The notes: a model not told the origin generated them from the letters alone. DNA of 64,000 nt from Massilia antarctica (GCF_015689335.1 NZ_CP065053.1:1984001-2048000); one strand, 5' to 3'. Counted from the stretch's first letter, positions 24,860-34,100 are shown. Numbers and translations are program-made.

Positions 24860-26089
24860 GTGAAAAACCAACGCATCATGTTAGCCCTTTTTCTGATTTA
24901 CTTTGTCTTTGCGATCCTGCTTAACAGCGTCGGCACGGTCATCCTCCAGGTCATCGGCAACTACGGCGCGAGCAAATCGAGCGCCAGCATTTTGGAAGCG
25001 TTCAAGGACTTGCCGATCGCGGTCGTGTCGTTCCTGGTGGCGTCCTTCCTGCCCCGCATCGGCTACAAGAACGCCATGCTCGCGGCACTGGCGCTGGTCA
25101 CCGCGGCCAGCATCGCCATGCCGCTGGTACCGGCCTTCTGGACCGCCAAGCTGCTGTTCCTTTGCGTTGGCGTGGCGTTCGCGCTGGTCAAGGTATCGGT
25201 GTATTCCACCCTGGGCCTGATCGCGCGCGACCGCCGCCACCATGCCGGCATCATGAATACCCTGGAAGGTGTGTTCATGGTGGGCGTGCTGAGCGCCTAC
25301 TGGATCTTCGGCTATTTCATCGATTCGTCCGACCCCGCTTCGCGCAGCTGGCTGCGGGTGTACTGGGTGCTGGCGGCGCTGTGCGCCGTCACCTTCGTGC
25401 TGGTGCTGTCCACCTCTTTCGACGAAGACACGGCGCAGCTGCCGCCGGGCCGCAGCCGCTGGGACGACTTTACCGCCATGCTCAAGCTGTTCTTCAAGCC
25501 GCTGGTGTGCGTGTTCGTCATGACCGCCTTCCTGTATGTGCTGATCGAGCAAAGCGTGGGCACCTGGCTGCCGACCTTTAACAATGAAATCCTCAAGCTG
25601 CCGGCGGCCATGAGCGTGCAGGTAACCAGTATCTTCGCCGCCTGCCTCGCCATCGGCCGCCTGTCGGCCGGCGTGGTGATGCGCAAGATGAACTGGTACC
25701 CGGTGATGAACATCTGCGTGATCGGCATGGCCGCCATGGTGCTGCTGGCGCTGCCGCTCACGCATGACGTGGTGGCCGACCCGAACATCACCTGGTCCAG
25801 CGCCCCGCTGGCGACCTTCCTGTTCCCGCTGATTGGCCTGTTCATGGCGCCGATTTACCCGGGCATCAATTCGGTCATGCTCAGTTCCCTGCCGCCGCAC
25901 CAGCACTCGTCGATGACCGGGCTGCTGGTGATTTTTTCGGCGCTGGGCGGCACCACCGGGTCGTTCATCACCGGCTACGTGTTCGGCAATTTCAGCGGCC
26001 ACTTCGCGTTCTACCTGACCCTGGTGCCGATCACCCTGGTGCTCGTCACCATGTACTTCTTTAAACGGCAGGTCGACCGTGCCGCATGA
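24860..26089 (+). CDS. Major facilitator superfamily transporter, probably alpha-glucoside uptake
   Basis: 409 residues from a GTG preceded by GGAGA. About 12 hydrophobic segments are visible, starting MLALFLIYFVFAILLNSVGT, with a cytoplasmic loop in the middle (SFDEDTAQLPPGRSRWDDF) and the MFS-like SFLPRIGYKNAML loop between helices 2 and 3. Placed third in the operon after the phosphorylase and mutase, it should move the disaccharide across the inner membrane after the TonB-dependent receptor brings it through the outer one. Substrate is inferred only from position. Confidence 0.82.
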   Translation: MKNQRIMLALFLIYFVFAILLNSVGTVILQVIGNYGASKSSASILEAFKDLPIAVVSFLVASFLPRIGYKNAMLAALALVTAASIAMPLVPAFWTAKLLFLCVGVAFALVKVSVYSTLGLIARDRRHHAGIMNTLEGVFMVGVLSAYWIFGYFIDSSDPASRSWLRVYWVLAALCAVTFVLVLSTSFDEDTAQLPPGRSRWDDFTAMLKLFFKPLVCVFVMTAFLYVLIEQSVGTWLPTFNNEILKLPAAMSVQVTSIFAACLAIGRLSAGVVMRKMNWYPVMNICVIGMAAMVLLALPLTHDVVADPNITWSSAPLATFLFPLIGLFMAPIYPGINSVMLSSLPPHQHSSMTGLLVIFSALGGTTGSFITGYVFGNFSGHFAFYLTLVPITLVLVTMYFFKRQVDRAA

Positions 26090-26095
26090 CCCTGT

Positions 26096-26104
26096 TGCTA
26101 TAAT
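26096..26104 (+). promoter_or_regulatory. Extended -10 promoter before the second LacI gene
   Basis: TGCTATAAT, a TGn-TATAAT extended -10, lies 37 bp before the ATG of the second LacI gene; no good -35 is seen. It suggests the regulator can be made independently of the operon. Confidence 0.4.
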
Positions 26105-26140
26105 TGCCGTCTTTACGACATCGCCCCACGAAGTTCGACC

Positions 26141-27151
26141 ATGAATCTCAAGAGCCTGGCCCGTACGCTCGGGATTTCAAAGACCACCGTCAGCCGTGCC
26201 CTGAACGGCTACCCCGAAGTCAACGTCCACACGCGCGAGCGGGTGCTGGCGGCGGCCAAGGAAGCCGGCTACGAAGCCAATCCCATGGCGCGCAGCCTGG
26301 CGGTGGGGCGCACCAATGTCTTCGGCATCATCTATCCGCTGCTGCCGAGCGACCTGGGCGACCCGATGTTTTTGGGCGTGGTGGGCGGCATGTCGGCCGC
26401 GCTTGAAAAGAGCAAGATGAACCTGATCATCGCGCCGGTGTCGCCGCAAAACGAGCTGCCGTCGTACGAGCAGATGGTGCGCGGGCGCCGCGTCGATGGC
26501 CTGGTGGTCAGCCGCACCCTGGTGCACGACGAGCGCATCGCCTATCTGGTGAAGAAGGGCTTTCCATTCGTGGCGCACGGCCGCACGCAACTCAAGCAGC
26601 CCTACGCATGGTTCGACTACGACAACGAGGCCGGCATCGGGCTTGCGTGCGCGCACCTGATTGAACATGGCCATAGCCGGATCGCGCTGGTGAGCGCGCC
26701 GCTCGAACTCAATTTCGCGTGCCAGCGCAAGAACAGCTTCATCGCCTGCATGCAGGCGGCGGGCCTTGCCGTCGATCCGCGTCATCTGGTCGACAACACG
26801 CTCGACCGCCGCACCGGCTACCAGGCAATGCAGGAGCTGCTGGCCTGCTCGCCGCGGCCGACCGCCGTCATCGTCGACAATCACCTCTCCGGGGTGGGCG
26901 CGGTGCGCGCGCTGCTCGATGCCGGCATCGAGATCGGCAAGGACATGTCCGTCATTGTCTGGGGCAGCATCGAGGACAGCCTGGTGGGATCGAACGTGAC
27001 CACCATCGACCAGCCGGCCCCCAACGAAGCCGGCGCCAAGATGACCGAGATGCTCTCGGCGCTAGTGGCGGGCACGCCGCCGGCGCAGTTGCAGGTCTTG
27101 TGGCAACCGGTGCTGCTGCCCGGTGCGACTGTCGGGCGCTGCATCGGCTGA
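26141..27151 (+). CDS. LacI-family transcriptional regulator, probable repressor of the GH65 operon
   Basis: 336 residues. The helix-turn-helix MNLKSLARTLGISKTTVSRA plus LNGYPEVNVHTRERVLAAAK and hinge NPMARSLAVGRTNVFGII are standard; the sensor domain has GRRVDGLVVSRT, FACQRKNSFIACMQ and MSVIVWGSIEDSLVGSNVTT. It belongs to the AglR/GalR-like branch. It is the last gene of the sugar locus; the AAACCGGTTT palindromes in the GH65 promoter are the likely targets. The next feature is the retron promoter 20 bp after its stop. Confidence 0.85.
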   Translation: MNLKSLARTLGISKTTVSRALNGYPEVNVHTRERVLAAAKEAGYEANPMARSLAVGRTNVFGIIYPLLPSDLGDPMFLGVVGGMSAALEKSKMNLIIAPVSPQNELPSYEQMVRGRRVDGLVVSRTLVHDERIAYLVKKGFPFVAHGRTQLKQPYAWFDYDNEAGIGLACAHLIEHGHSRIALVSAPLELNFACQRKNSFIACMQAAGLAVDPRHLVDNTLDRRTGYQAMQELLACSPRPTAVIVDNHLSGVGAVRALLDAGIEIGKDMSVIVWGSIEDSLVGSNVTTIDQPAPNEAGAKMTEMLSALVAGTPPAQLQVLWQPVLLPGATVGRCIG

Positions 27152-27170
27152 TTGCAGCGCAGCATCCGCA

Positions 27171-27199
27171 TTGACGTTCATGCAAAATTGCCTTACTCT
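27171..27199 (+). promoter_or_regulatory. Candidate promoter of the retron RNA
   Basis: TTGACG (27171-27176) and TACTCT (27194-27199) are separated by 17 bp. The predicted start, 7 nt after the -10, is G27206, exactly where the a1 repeat of the folded RNA begins. Confidence 0.55.
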
Positions 27200-27205
27200 C
27201 TACAT

Positions 27206-27370
27206 GGGCGGATCCTTCAAGCCGGCGTGTTCTTGCCTCGTGTAAGGACAAGCCTCTACGGGGCTACCCCGTGGGATATTCATTGCTGTGCAATTCACCG
27301 CATGAGCCGCAATGCGCTTACGCGCATACAAGCTCATGCATCACGAGACTGGTTGAAGGCTCTCCGCCCC
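27206..27370 (+). ncRNA. Probable retron msr-msd non-coding RNA
   Basis: The two ends are complementary: GGGCGGA (27206-27212), CCTTCAA (27214-27220) and CC (27222-27223) pair with TCCGCCC (27363-27369), TTGAAGG (27353-27359) and GG (27351-27352); CTCGTG (27237-27242) further pairs with CACGAG (27342-27347). Inside lie AAGC (27250-27253; G27252 is the candidate branching guanosine), hairpin 1 at 27256-27274 (ACGGGG, loop CTA), hairpin 2 at 27282-27294 (ATTGC, loop TGT) and a long hairpin at 27300-27339 made of GCATGAGC/GCTCATGC and ATGCGC/GCGCAT around TTAC. This is the order a1, msr hairpins, msd hairpin, a2 of known retrons, ending 18 bp before the reverse transcriptase start. The msd part is short. 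Folding was done by eye. Confidence 0.75.
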
Positions 27371-27387
27371 CCTCAAATGGCAGCCCC

Positions 27388-28767
27388 ATGATTCCGAAAG
27401 ACGCCGTCGCCCAGGCGCTCGCCGACACCATGCTGGCGCGCGACGCAACGCTCGCGGGCCTGATCGCCAGCGCGACCTGGGCGTTCGGCCATCCCTGGCC
27501 GTGGATACCGGACTTGTGCGAGCAAATCCACTCGCGCACCGCCGAACACTTTTACCATTTCAGCCGCCATGAACTGGCGCAGATCATTTTCGAGCTGGAC
27601 GTGTTTCACGACGCCTGGGACGGTGACGGACCGGCGCCGGAGCTCGAACGCTACTGCCTCGACCTACCGCTGGTCCCGCCGCCGCCCGACTGGCTGGCCG
27701 CGCTCGCGCTGCCGGCGCTGCCATCGGTGGGCGGCCTGGCGCGCTGGCTGCGGCTGCGGGTCGACGACATCGCGTGGTTCGCCGACCAGTGGCGTGTTGA
27801 TGCGGCGCCAGCTGCGCAAATGGAGCACTACCATTACCGCTGGGTGCCCAAGCGCAGCGGCGGCGTGCGCCTGATCGAAATCCCCAAGCAGCGCCTGCGC
27901 GCAATGCAGGCGACCATCTTGCGCGAACTGCTCGACCGCGTGCCCGCGCACCCGGCCGCACATGGCTTCCGGCGCGGGCATTCCTGCGTCACCCACGCGG
28001 CCCTGCATACCGGGCAGCGCGTGGTGATCCGCATGGATCTCAAGGATTTCTTCCCCAGCATTCCGGCCTCGCGCATTCACGCGCTGTTCGCCAAATTGGG
28101 CTATTCGCAGAGCGTGGCGGGCGTGCTGGCGCGCCTGTGCGTGAACCGCGTGCCGGCCGGCGTGCTGCGCGCACCCGTCGACGACAATGCGCTCACGTGG
28201 ATGCAGCGCCAGGCACTGCGCACGCCCCACCTGCCGCAAGGCTCGCCCTGTTCGCCGGCCTTGGCCAACGCCTGCGCCTGGCGGCTCGATGTGCGTCTCG
28301 ACACCTTGGCGCAGTCGCTCGGCGCGCGCTACAGCCGCTATGCGGACGACCTGGTGTTCTCCGGCGGACGCGCACTGGAACGCGCCATGGACCGCTTCCA
28401 CGCGCAGGTCGGCGCCATCGCCATCGAGGAAGGCTTTGCCGTCAACGCGCGCAAGACGCGCATGATGCGCGCTGGCGTGCGCCAGCAGGTCACCGGCATC
28501 GTCGTCAACCGCCATCCCAACATCGCGCGCGACGAATTCGACCTGCTCAAAGCCACCCTGACCAACTGCGCCCGGCACGGACCACAGGCGCAGAACCGCG
28601 ATCATCACCCCGACTTTCGCGCTTACCTCGCGGGCAAGGTCGCCTATGTAACCATGGTCAATCCGCAGCGTGGCCAGCGTTTGCAAGGCCTGTTCGAAAC
28701 CATCGCCTGGCTATCCGCGCCTGGCCAGCCGGATAACAATAGCGGCAAGCAATATAATTTCCCATAA
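27388..28767 (+). CDS. Retron-type reverse transcriptase
   Basis: 459 residues from ATG 27388 (18 bp after the RNA fold). Reverse transcriptase motifs in order: RSGGVRLIEIPKQRLRAMQ (157-175), RMDLKDFFPSI (215-225), HLPQGSPCSPALANACAW (281-298), RYSRYADDLVFSGG (314-327, YADD active site), and VTGIVVNRH (368-376), the VTG motif diagnostic of retron enzymes. The first about 150 residues form an extension (helical, Trp-rich) not needed for polymerase activity and seen in the longer, myxobacterial-like retron enzymes. It should reverse transcribe the upstream RNA into branched msDNA. There is no maturase or endonuclease domain, arguing against a group II intron. Confidence 0.87.
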   Translation: MIPKDAVAQALADTMLARDATLAGLIASATWAFGHPWPWIPDLCEQIHSRTAEHFYHFSRHELAQIIFELDVFHDAWDGDGPAPELERYCLDLPLVPPPPDWLAALALPALPSVGGLARWLRLRVDDIAWFADQWRVDAAPAAQMEHYHYRWVPKRSGGVRLIEIPKQRLRAMQATILRELLDRVPAHPAAHGFRRGHSCVTHAALHTGQRVVIRMDLKDFFPSIPASRIHALFAKLGYSQSVAGVLARLCVNRVPAGVLRAPVDDNALTWMQRQALRTPHLPQGSPCSPALANACAWRLDVRLDTLAQSLGARYSRYADDLVFSGGRALERAMDRFHAQVGAIAIEEGFAVNARKTRMMRAGVRQQVTGIVVNRHPNIARDEFDLLKATLTNCARHGPQAQNRDHHPDFRAYLAGKVAYVTMVNPQRGQRLQGLFETIAWLSAPGQPDNNSGKQYNFP

Positions 28768-28770
28768 TCA

Positions 28771-28785
28771 CTTGGTCTGACCAAG
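28771..28785. other. Short palindrome after the reverse transcriptase gene
   Basis: CTTGGTC-T-GACCAAG lies 3 bp after the stop and 31 bp before the next gene's start. No T-run follows, so it is more likely a processing hairpin or operator than a terminator. Confidence 0.35.
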
Positions 28786-28816
28786 ATTGCTTTCTCAACT
28801 GTTCCCGGAGTGCGTA

Positions 28817-29389
28817 GTGACACCGAAGTCCCCCAACCCGTATACTGCGCCGAAGGCTTCATTCAAGGACGGCGTGGTGACAAACCGATGCTGGCGCGAC
28901 GGCAAACTCCTGGTCGCGTCCCGCAGGGAAGTCCTGCCGCCGCGCTGCGTGAAATGCAACAAGCCGGCGGTGATGGACAAGCCGCGTTCCTTTTCCTGGC
29001 ATCACCCCGGCTGGTACGTGCTGATTCCAGTCCTGGTGTACATCATGGCCAGCATGTTCGTCCGGAAAAGGGCGACCCTGGTGATCGGCCTTTGCGAGGA
29101 ACACCGCCGCAAGCGCCGCAATGTGTCGCTGGCCGCGTATGGCCTTTTCGGGCTCGGTATCGTCGCCCTGTTCAAGGCGGTCAACCACGTCGATCCTAGG
29201 CTTGGATGGCTTGCCAGCCTGCTGATGGGGGGCGCTATGCTGCTCGCCATCGCCGGTCAGCATACCTTGCGTGTGGCAAGCATCACCCAGCATGAAATCC
29301 GCTTGAAAGGCTGCGGCCCCGCCTTTCTCGACTCGCTTCCGAACGCGCAGCCGGCAGCGCCTTCCCGACGGCCCCGGAGCATGCCGTGA
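28817..29389 (+). CDS. Membrane protein of unknown function, first of a tandem pair
   Basis: 190 residues from a GTG with GGAG 6 nt upstream; this start makes the N-terminus (MTPKSPNPYTAPKASF) match that of the next gene. Recognisable parts: LPPRCVKCNKPAVMDKPRSF, a CxxC pair that could bind zinc; WHHPGWYVLIPVLVYIMASM, the first membrane segment; a short loop with a second Cys-His pair (GLCEEHRRKRRN); then two further membrane segments. The C-terminal end is LKGCGPAFLDSLP. It sits 49 bp after the retron reverse transcriptase. Membrane proteins serve as toxic effectors in some retrons, but proteins of this kind also occur on their own, so the link is only a hypothesis. Confidence 0.65.
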   Translation: MTPKSPNPYTAPKASFKDGVVTNRCWRDGKLLVASRREVLPPRCVKCNKPAVMDKPRSFSWHHPGWYVLIPVLVYIMASMFVRKRATLVIGLCEEHRRKRRNVSLAAYGLFGLGIVALFKAVNHVDPRLGWLASLLMGGAMLLAIAGQHTLRVASITQHEIRLKGCGPAFLDSLPNAQPAAPSRRPRSMP

Positions 29390-29946
29390 CACTGATATCC
29401 CCCAATCCCTATGCAGCGCCCAAGGCTTCCTTCGAGGCCTGGAACGGCGCACAGTGCGCGTATGAGAGCACGCAATGCTGGCGTCAGGAAGACATCCTGA
29501 TTGCACCCGTGGACGCCTATCTGCCGCCGCGCTGCATCAAGTGCAACAAGCCCGCAAGCATGGACAGTCCGCGCGCCTATATGTGGCACCACCCCGGCTG
29601 GTATGCCTTGATCCCGATACTTGTCTATATGGTGGCCTGCCTATTTGTCAGGAAGAGAGCGGAGCTGGTCCTGGGCTTGTGCGACGAGCATCGCCGCCGG
29701 CGCCGCCATCGGTCGATGGCTGCGCACGCCGTCGGCGCATTCGGCGCCATCGCCCTGCTTGGTGCTGTGTTCCTGGGCAAATTCTGGCTCGCCTATCCCG
29801 CAGGAGTGCTGATATTGATGAGCGCCGCGCTCGCCCTATCCGGCCAACACCTCCTGCGGCCAGTGCGCATAACCGAGCAGGAAATCCACCTGAAAGGCTG
29901 CGGTTCCGCTTTTCTCGATTCGCTACCGCCACGCTGCCATACCTAA
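29386..29946 (+). CDS. Membrane protein of unknown function, second of a tandem pair
   Basis: 186 residues from a GTG that overlaps the previous stop (GTGA). It repeats the architecture of its neighbour: NPYAAPKASFEAW, LPPRCIKCNKPASMDSPRAY, MWHHPGWYALIPILVYMVAC, GLCDEHRRRRRHR, two more membrane segments, and LKGCGSAFLDSLPPR. The pair is a tandem duplication with clear divergence in the last membrane segments. The conserved Cys pairs and Arg-rich loop suggest a metal-binding cytoplasmic face. Function unknown; probably a membrane complex with the first copy. Confidence 0.65.
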   Translation: MTLISPNPYAAPKASFEAWNGAQCAYESTQCWRQEDILIAPVDAYLPPRCIKCNKPASMDSPRAYMWHHPGWYALIPILVYMVACLFVRKRAELVLGLCDEHRRRRRHRSMAAHAVGAFGAIALLGAVFLGKFWLAYPAGVLILMSAALALSGQHLLRPVRITEQEIHLKGCGSAFLDSLPPRCHT

Positions 29947-29964
29947 GGCAGGACTTGGGTCAGC

Positions 29965-30141
29965 ATGCGGCGGCACGCAAGACGTGTTATCGCATGCGCC
30001 GGCAGCACGTCTATAGCGCCCGTGCCTGAGGCCAGGGTACAGGTCGACGTGATCACGAGCAAGCGGGTGATGAAGACTGAATCTGAGCTACCCACGGGCG
30101 AGGCGTACGGCGATTTCGTCCGTACTATTCTTGCCCCGTAA
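29965..30141 (+). other. Small open frame with a repeated coding tail (copy 1)
   Basis: A 58-codon frame starting MRRHARRVIACAGSTSIAPV ends with SKRVMKTESELPTGEAYGDF then VRTILAP and TAA. The last 27 residues match a second copy at 31093-31188 just before icmF. Either a decayed gene end or a very small gene; there is no clear ribosome binding site. The remainder of the 29947-30429 gap is AT-rich and shows nothing else. Confidence 0.3.
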
Positions 30142-30429
30142 ACACCGGCCAGCGTCCTGCCTCTCCACCGATGGTGGAGTTTATCTGGATGATTCGCTCG
30201 CTAAAGTTGATACATCGTACGATGTGTGGATCTGACATTGCCCACCGGCTCATCGGCATTGCGGTGCGTGTGGGATATAATTCTTGCGGACAATCTACAT
30301 CGTTGTTCTTAATATTCGTGCAACAAAAATGCCCATGGCGGTTCTTGGATAGCGCCTCTCCAGCTCTCGAATGTGCATGTATTTTTGCTAAATAATTCAA
30401 AATGACTACTTGCTCATGAAGGAACGTAC

Positions 30430-31047
30430 ATGAAACAAACCTGCTCTATCCTTATCCTCCTTGCCTTAGGTTTATCAGGATGTGCCGCGCCAGTTCCACG
30501 AGTTGACATTGAAACCGTTCAGGTAAGCAATCCAATCAAGCTATCTCCCGGGACATCCAGGAAAATTTATGTTGCGGATTTAGTTGATAAGTTGAGTTCG
30601 TTGAAAATAGGACAGGCTGAGAGTGGAACGCTGTGCGTAGGCGGTACTGAACTTTTATGGACCGGCAACGTCGCAATAAGGAACTTGATGAGTTCGCAGG
30701 TAAGGGAAGAGTTACTGTCTAACGGATATGCCGTCTCGACCAGTCTTCTTGCCATTGCTTCCGAGCGAGATGCGGACGTGGTGGTTGGCGTCGCACTCAC
30801 CGATATAAAAGGGAACATTTGTTCTGCGTTAAATACCGGGACGAAGGGTGAGGTATTCGCAGAGCTCAGCTGGGAAGTATTTGACAAGGCGAGCGCAAAG
30901 ACGGTGCTTCTGAAATCCAAAGGAACAAGCAAATTCGACGACTTTAGTCGAACCGGCGATCCCGATATTTATCTTAAAGCGGTCCAAGTTGCGACGCGAA
31001 ATTTTCTTAGTAATGAAGAGTTTGCGAAATTGGTAGGGAAAAAATAG
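30430..31047 (+). CDS. Putative lipoprotein with low GC content
   Basis: 205 residues with AAGGA 7 nt before the ATG. The signal peptide MKQTCSILILLALGLSGC ends in a lipobox with Cys at residue 18. The mature part reads VSNPIKLSPGTSRKIYVADL and ISSQ-like helical stretches (NLMSSQVREELLSNGYAVST) and resembles envelope lipoproteins of the YajG-like or DUF4410-like sort, without a firm match. Codon use is much AT-richer than in the core genes, and it stands between two copies of a repeated tail, both signs of acquisition by transfer. Confidence 0.65.
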   Translation: MKQTCSILILLALGLSGCAAPVPRVDIETVQVSNPIKLSPGTSRKIYVADLVDKLSSLKIGQAESGTLCVGGTELLWTGNVAIRNLMSSQVREELLSNGYAVSTSLLAIASERDADVVVGVALTDIKGNICSALNTGTKGEVFAELSWEVFDKASAKTVLLKSKGTSKFDDFSRTGDPDIYLKAVQVATRNFLSNEEFAKLVGKK

Positions 31048-31092
31048 TAGAGGCCAACTCACTACGCCGTGCAATGGTGTGCGGTGCAATGA

Positions 31093-31188
31093 CGCAGCGA
31101 GGCCGTTGCAAGCAAGCGGGTAATTAAAACGGAATTGCCCATGGGCGAGGAATGCGACGATTTATTCCGCACGATCCTCGCCCGGTAA
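31093..31188 (+). pseudogene. Repeated coding tail (copy 2), gene remnant
   Basis: After a stop at 31090 the frame reads RSEAVASKRVIKTELPMGEE then CDDLFRTILAR and TAA at 31186, 3 bp before the icmF stop on the other strand. It matches copy 1 at 29965-30141 in protein (SKRV-KTE-LP-GE---D--RTILA). There is no start codon, so it is the remaining 3' end of a lost gene. Confidence 0.4.
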
Positions 31189-31190
31189 AC

Positions 31191-34100
31191 TTACATATTG
31201 CGCCGGTACTGCCCACCCACCTCGAACAGCGCCGTCGTAATCTGCCCCAGCGAGCAAACCCGCACCGCTTCCATCAGCTTCTCGAACACGTTCGCATTGT
31301 CGATGGCGGCCTGCTGCAACGCCGCCAGCACTTGCGGCGCCTGCTCGGCGTTGCGGCGATGGAAGTCGTCCAGGCGCGTCAACTGCGACTGCTTTTCCTC
31401 GTCCGTCGAGCGTGCCAGTTCGATCTTTTGCGGGGTGTCGTTGGCCTTCGGATTGCGGAAGGTGTTCACGCCGATGATCGGCAAGGTGCCATCGTGCTTC
31501 TGGTGCTCGTACAGCATCGACTCTTCCTGGATCTTGCCGCGCTGGTAGCCGGTTTCCATGGCACCCAACACGCCGCCACGTTCGGCGATGCGTTCGAACT
31601 CCTGCAGCACCGCTTCTTCCACCAGATCGGTCAGTTCCTCGATGATGAACGAACCCTGGTTCGGATTCTCGTTCTTGGCCAGGCCCCATTCGCGGTTGAT
31701 GATCAGCTGGATCGCCAGCGCGCGCCGCACCGATTCGTCGGTCGGCGTGGTGATCGCCTCGTCGTACGCATTGGTGTGCAGGCTGTTGCAGTTATCGTAG
31801 ATCGCAATCAGCGCCTGCAAGGTGGTGCGGATATCGTTGAAGTCGATCTCTTGCGCGTGCAGCGAGCGTCCCGAGGTCTGGATGTGGTACTTGAGCTTCT
31901 GGCTGCGGTCGTTGGCGCCGTACTTGTCGCGCATCGCCACCGCCCACAGGCGGCGCGCCACCCGGCCCAGTACCGTGTATTCCGGGTCCATGCCGTTACT
32001 GAAGAAGAACGACAGGTTCGGCGCAAAATCGTCGATGTGCATGCCGCGCGCCAGGTAGGCTTCCACGAACGTGAAGCCGTTCGAGAGCGTGAACGCCAGC
32101 TGCGAAATCGGGTTTGCACCCGCTTCGGCGATGTGGTATCCGGAGATCGACACCGAGTAGAAATTGCGCACCTGGTGATGCACGAAATACTCCTGGATGT
32201 CGCCCATGACTTTCAGCGAAAACTCGGTCGAGAAGATGCAGGTGTTCTGGCCCTGGTCTTCCTTGAGAATGTCGGCCTGCACCGTGCCGCGCACGTTTTG
32301 CAGCACCCAGGCGCGGATTTTCGCTGCTTCGTCATCGGTCGGCTGGCGCTTGTTCTCGACCACGAACTTGTCGATCTGCTGGTCGATGGCGGTGTTCATG
32401 AACATCGCCAGGATGGTCGGCGCCGGGCCGTTGATCGTCATCGATACCGAGGTGCTCGGGCTGCACAGGTTAAAGCCGTCGTACAGCACCTTCATGTCGT
32501 CCAGGGTGGCGATGGACACGCCCGAGTTGCCGACCTTGCCGTAAATGTCCGGGCGCAGCGCCGGATCGGCGCCGTACAGGGTGACGGAATCGAATGCGGT
32601 CGACAGGCGCTTGGCGTCCATGCCTTCCGACACCAGCTTGAAGCGGCGGTTGGTGCGGAACGAATCGCCTTCGCCGGCGAACATGCGGGTCGGATCTTCG
32701 CCTTCGCGCTTGAACGCGAATACGCCGGCCGTGAACGGGAACGAGCCAGGTACGTTTTCCAGCATCAGGAAGCGCAGCACTTCGCCGTGGTCTTCGTAGC
32801 GCGGCAGCGCCACCTTGCGGATCTTGGTGCCCGACAGCGTGTGAGCGATCAGGCGCGTGCGGATTTCCTTGTCGCGGATCTTGACCACGTAATCGTCGCC
32901 CGCGTACGCGGCCTGCATTTCGGGCCACATCGCCAGCAGTTTCTTGGCGGTGGCGTCGAGGGCGTTGTCGCGCTCCGTGATCAGTTCGTCGAAATCGGCC
33001 GTTTTGGATGCCAGCGCCAGCATGCGTTTTGCTTCCGTCAGTTGCTGGCGCTCGCGTGCCAGCTTGACCTGTTTCGACGCGTTCTTGTGGTAGCCGCGCA
33101 CCGTATCGGCGATTTCGGCCAGATAGCGCGCGCGTGCCGGCGGCACGATCACGTGCTTGCCGCTCGAATGGCGGATGTCCATCCGCGGCAGCTTGCCCGG
33201 CGCGATGTGCAGGCCGAATTCGCCCAGTTTCGGCAGCAGGCCGAGATACAGGGCAGTCACGCCATCGTCATTGAAGCGCGACGCCTGGGTGCCGTACACC
33301 GGCATTTCCTCGGGACGCTTGCTCCACATTTCGCGGTTGCGCTGGTACTGCTTGGCGACGTCGCGCAGCGCGTCGAGCGAGCCTTTGCGGTCGAATTTGT
33401 TGATCGCGATGAAGTCGGCGAAGTCCAGCATGTCGATTTTTTCGAGCTGGGACGCGGCGCCGAATTCCGGCGTCATCACGTACATCGACACGTCCACGTG
33501 CGGCACGATGGCGGCGTCGCCCTGGCCGATGCCGGACGTTTCGACGATCACCAGGTCAAAGCCGGCCACCTTGCAGGCGGCGATCACGTCGGGCAGCGCC
33601 TGCGAGATTTCGGAACCGGCTTCGCGCGTGGCGAGCGAGCGCATAAATACACGAGACTGCGCGCCCGCCTGGCCATTCCACGGATTGATCGCGTTCATGC
33701 GAATGCGGTCGCCCAGCAGCGCACCGCCCGATTTGCGGCGCGACGGGTCGATCGAGATGATCGCGATATTGAGCGCATCGTTTTGGTCGAGGCGGATGCG
33801 GCGGATCAGTTCGTCGGTCAGCGACGACTTGCCGGCGCCGCCGGTGCCGGTGATGCCCAGGGTCGGCACGTGCAGTCCTTCGGCCGCGTCGACAATCGCC
33901 TTGCGCAGTTCGGGCGTGGCCTTCTCGTTTTCGAGCGCGGTGATCAGCTGCGCCAGCGGGCGGTGGCGCGAGGCCACGTCGCCCTGCCGCAGCGGCGCCA
34001 GGGTGGTCGGGGAATAGGTGGACAGGTCGATGTCGCAGGTCTGGATCATCGACTGGATCATGCCGACCAAACCCATGCGCTGGCCGTCTTCAGGGCTGAA

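Noticed and set aside
27206..27370. Reading the structured region before the reverse transcriptase as a group II intron end or a riboswitch
   Set aside because: The enzyme has no maturase or endonuclease domain, there is no intron domain V/VI, and the complementary ends plus AGC and hairpins fit a retron RNA better.
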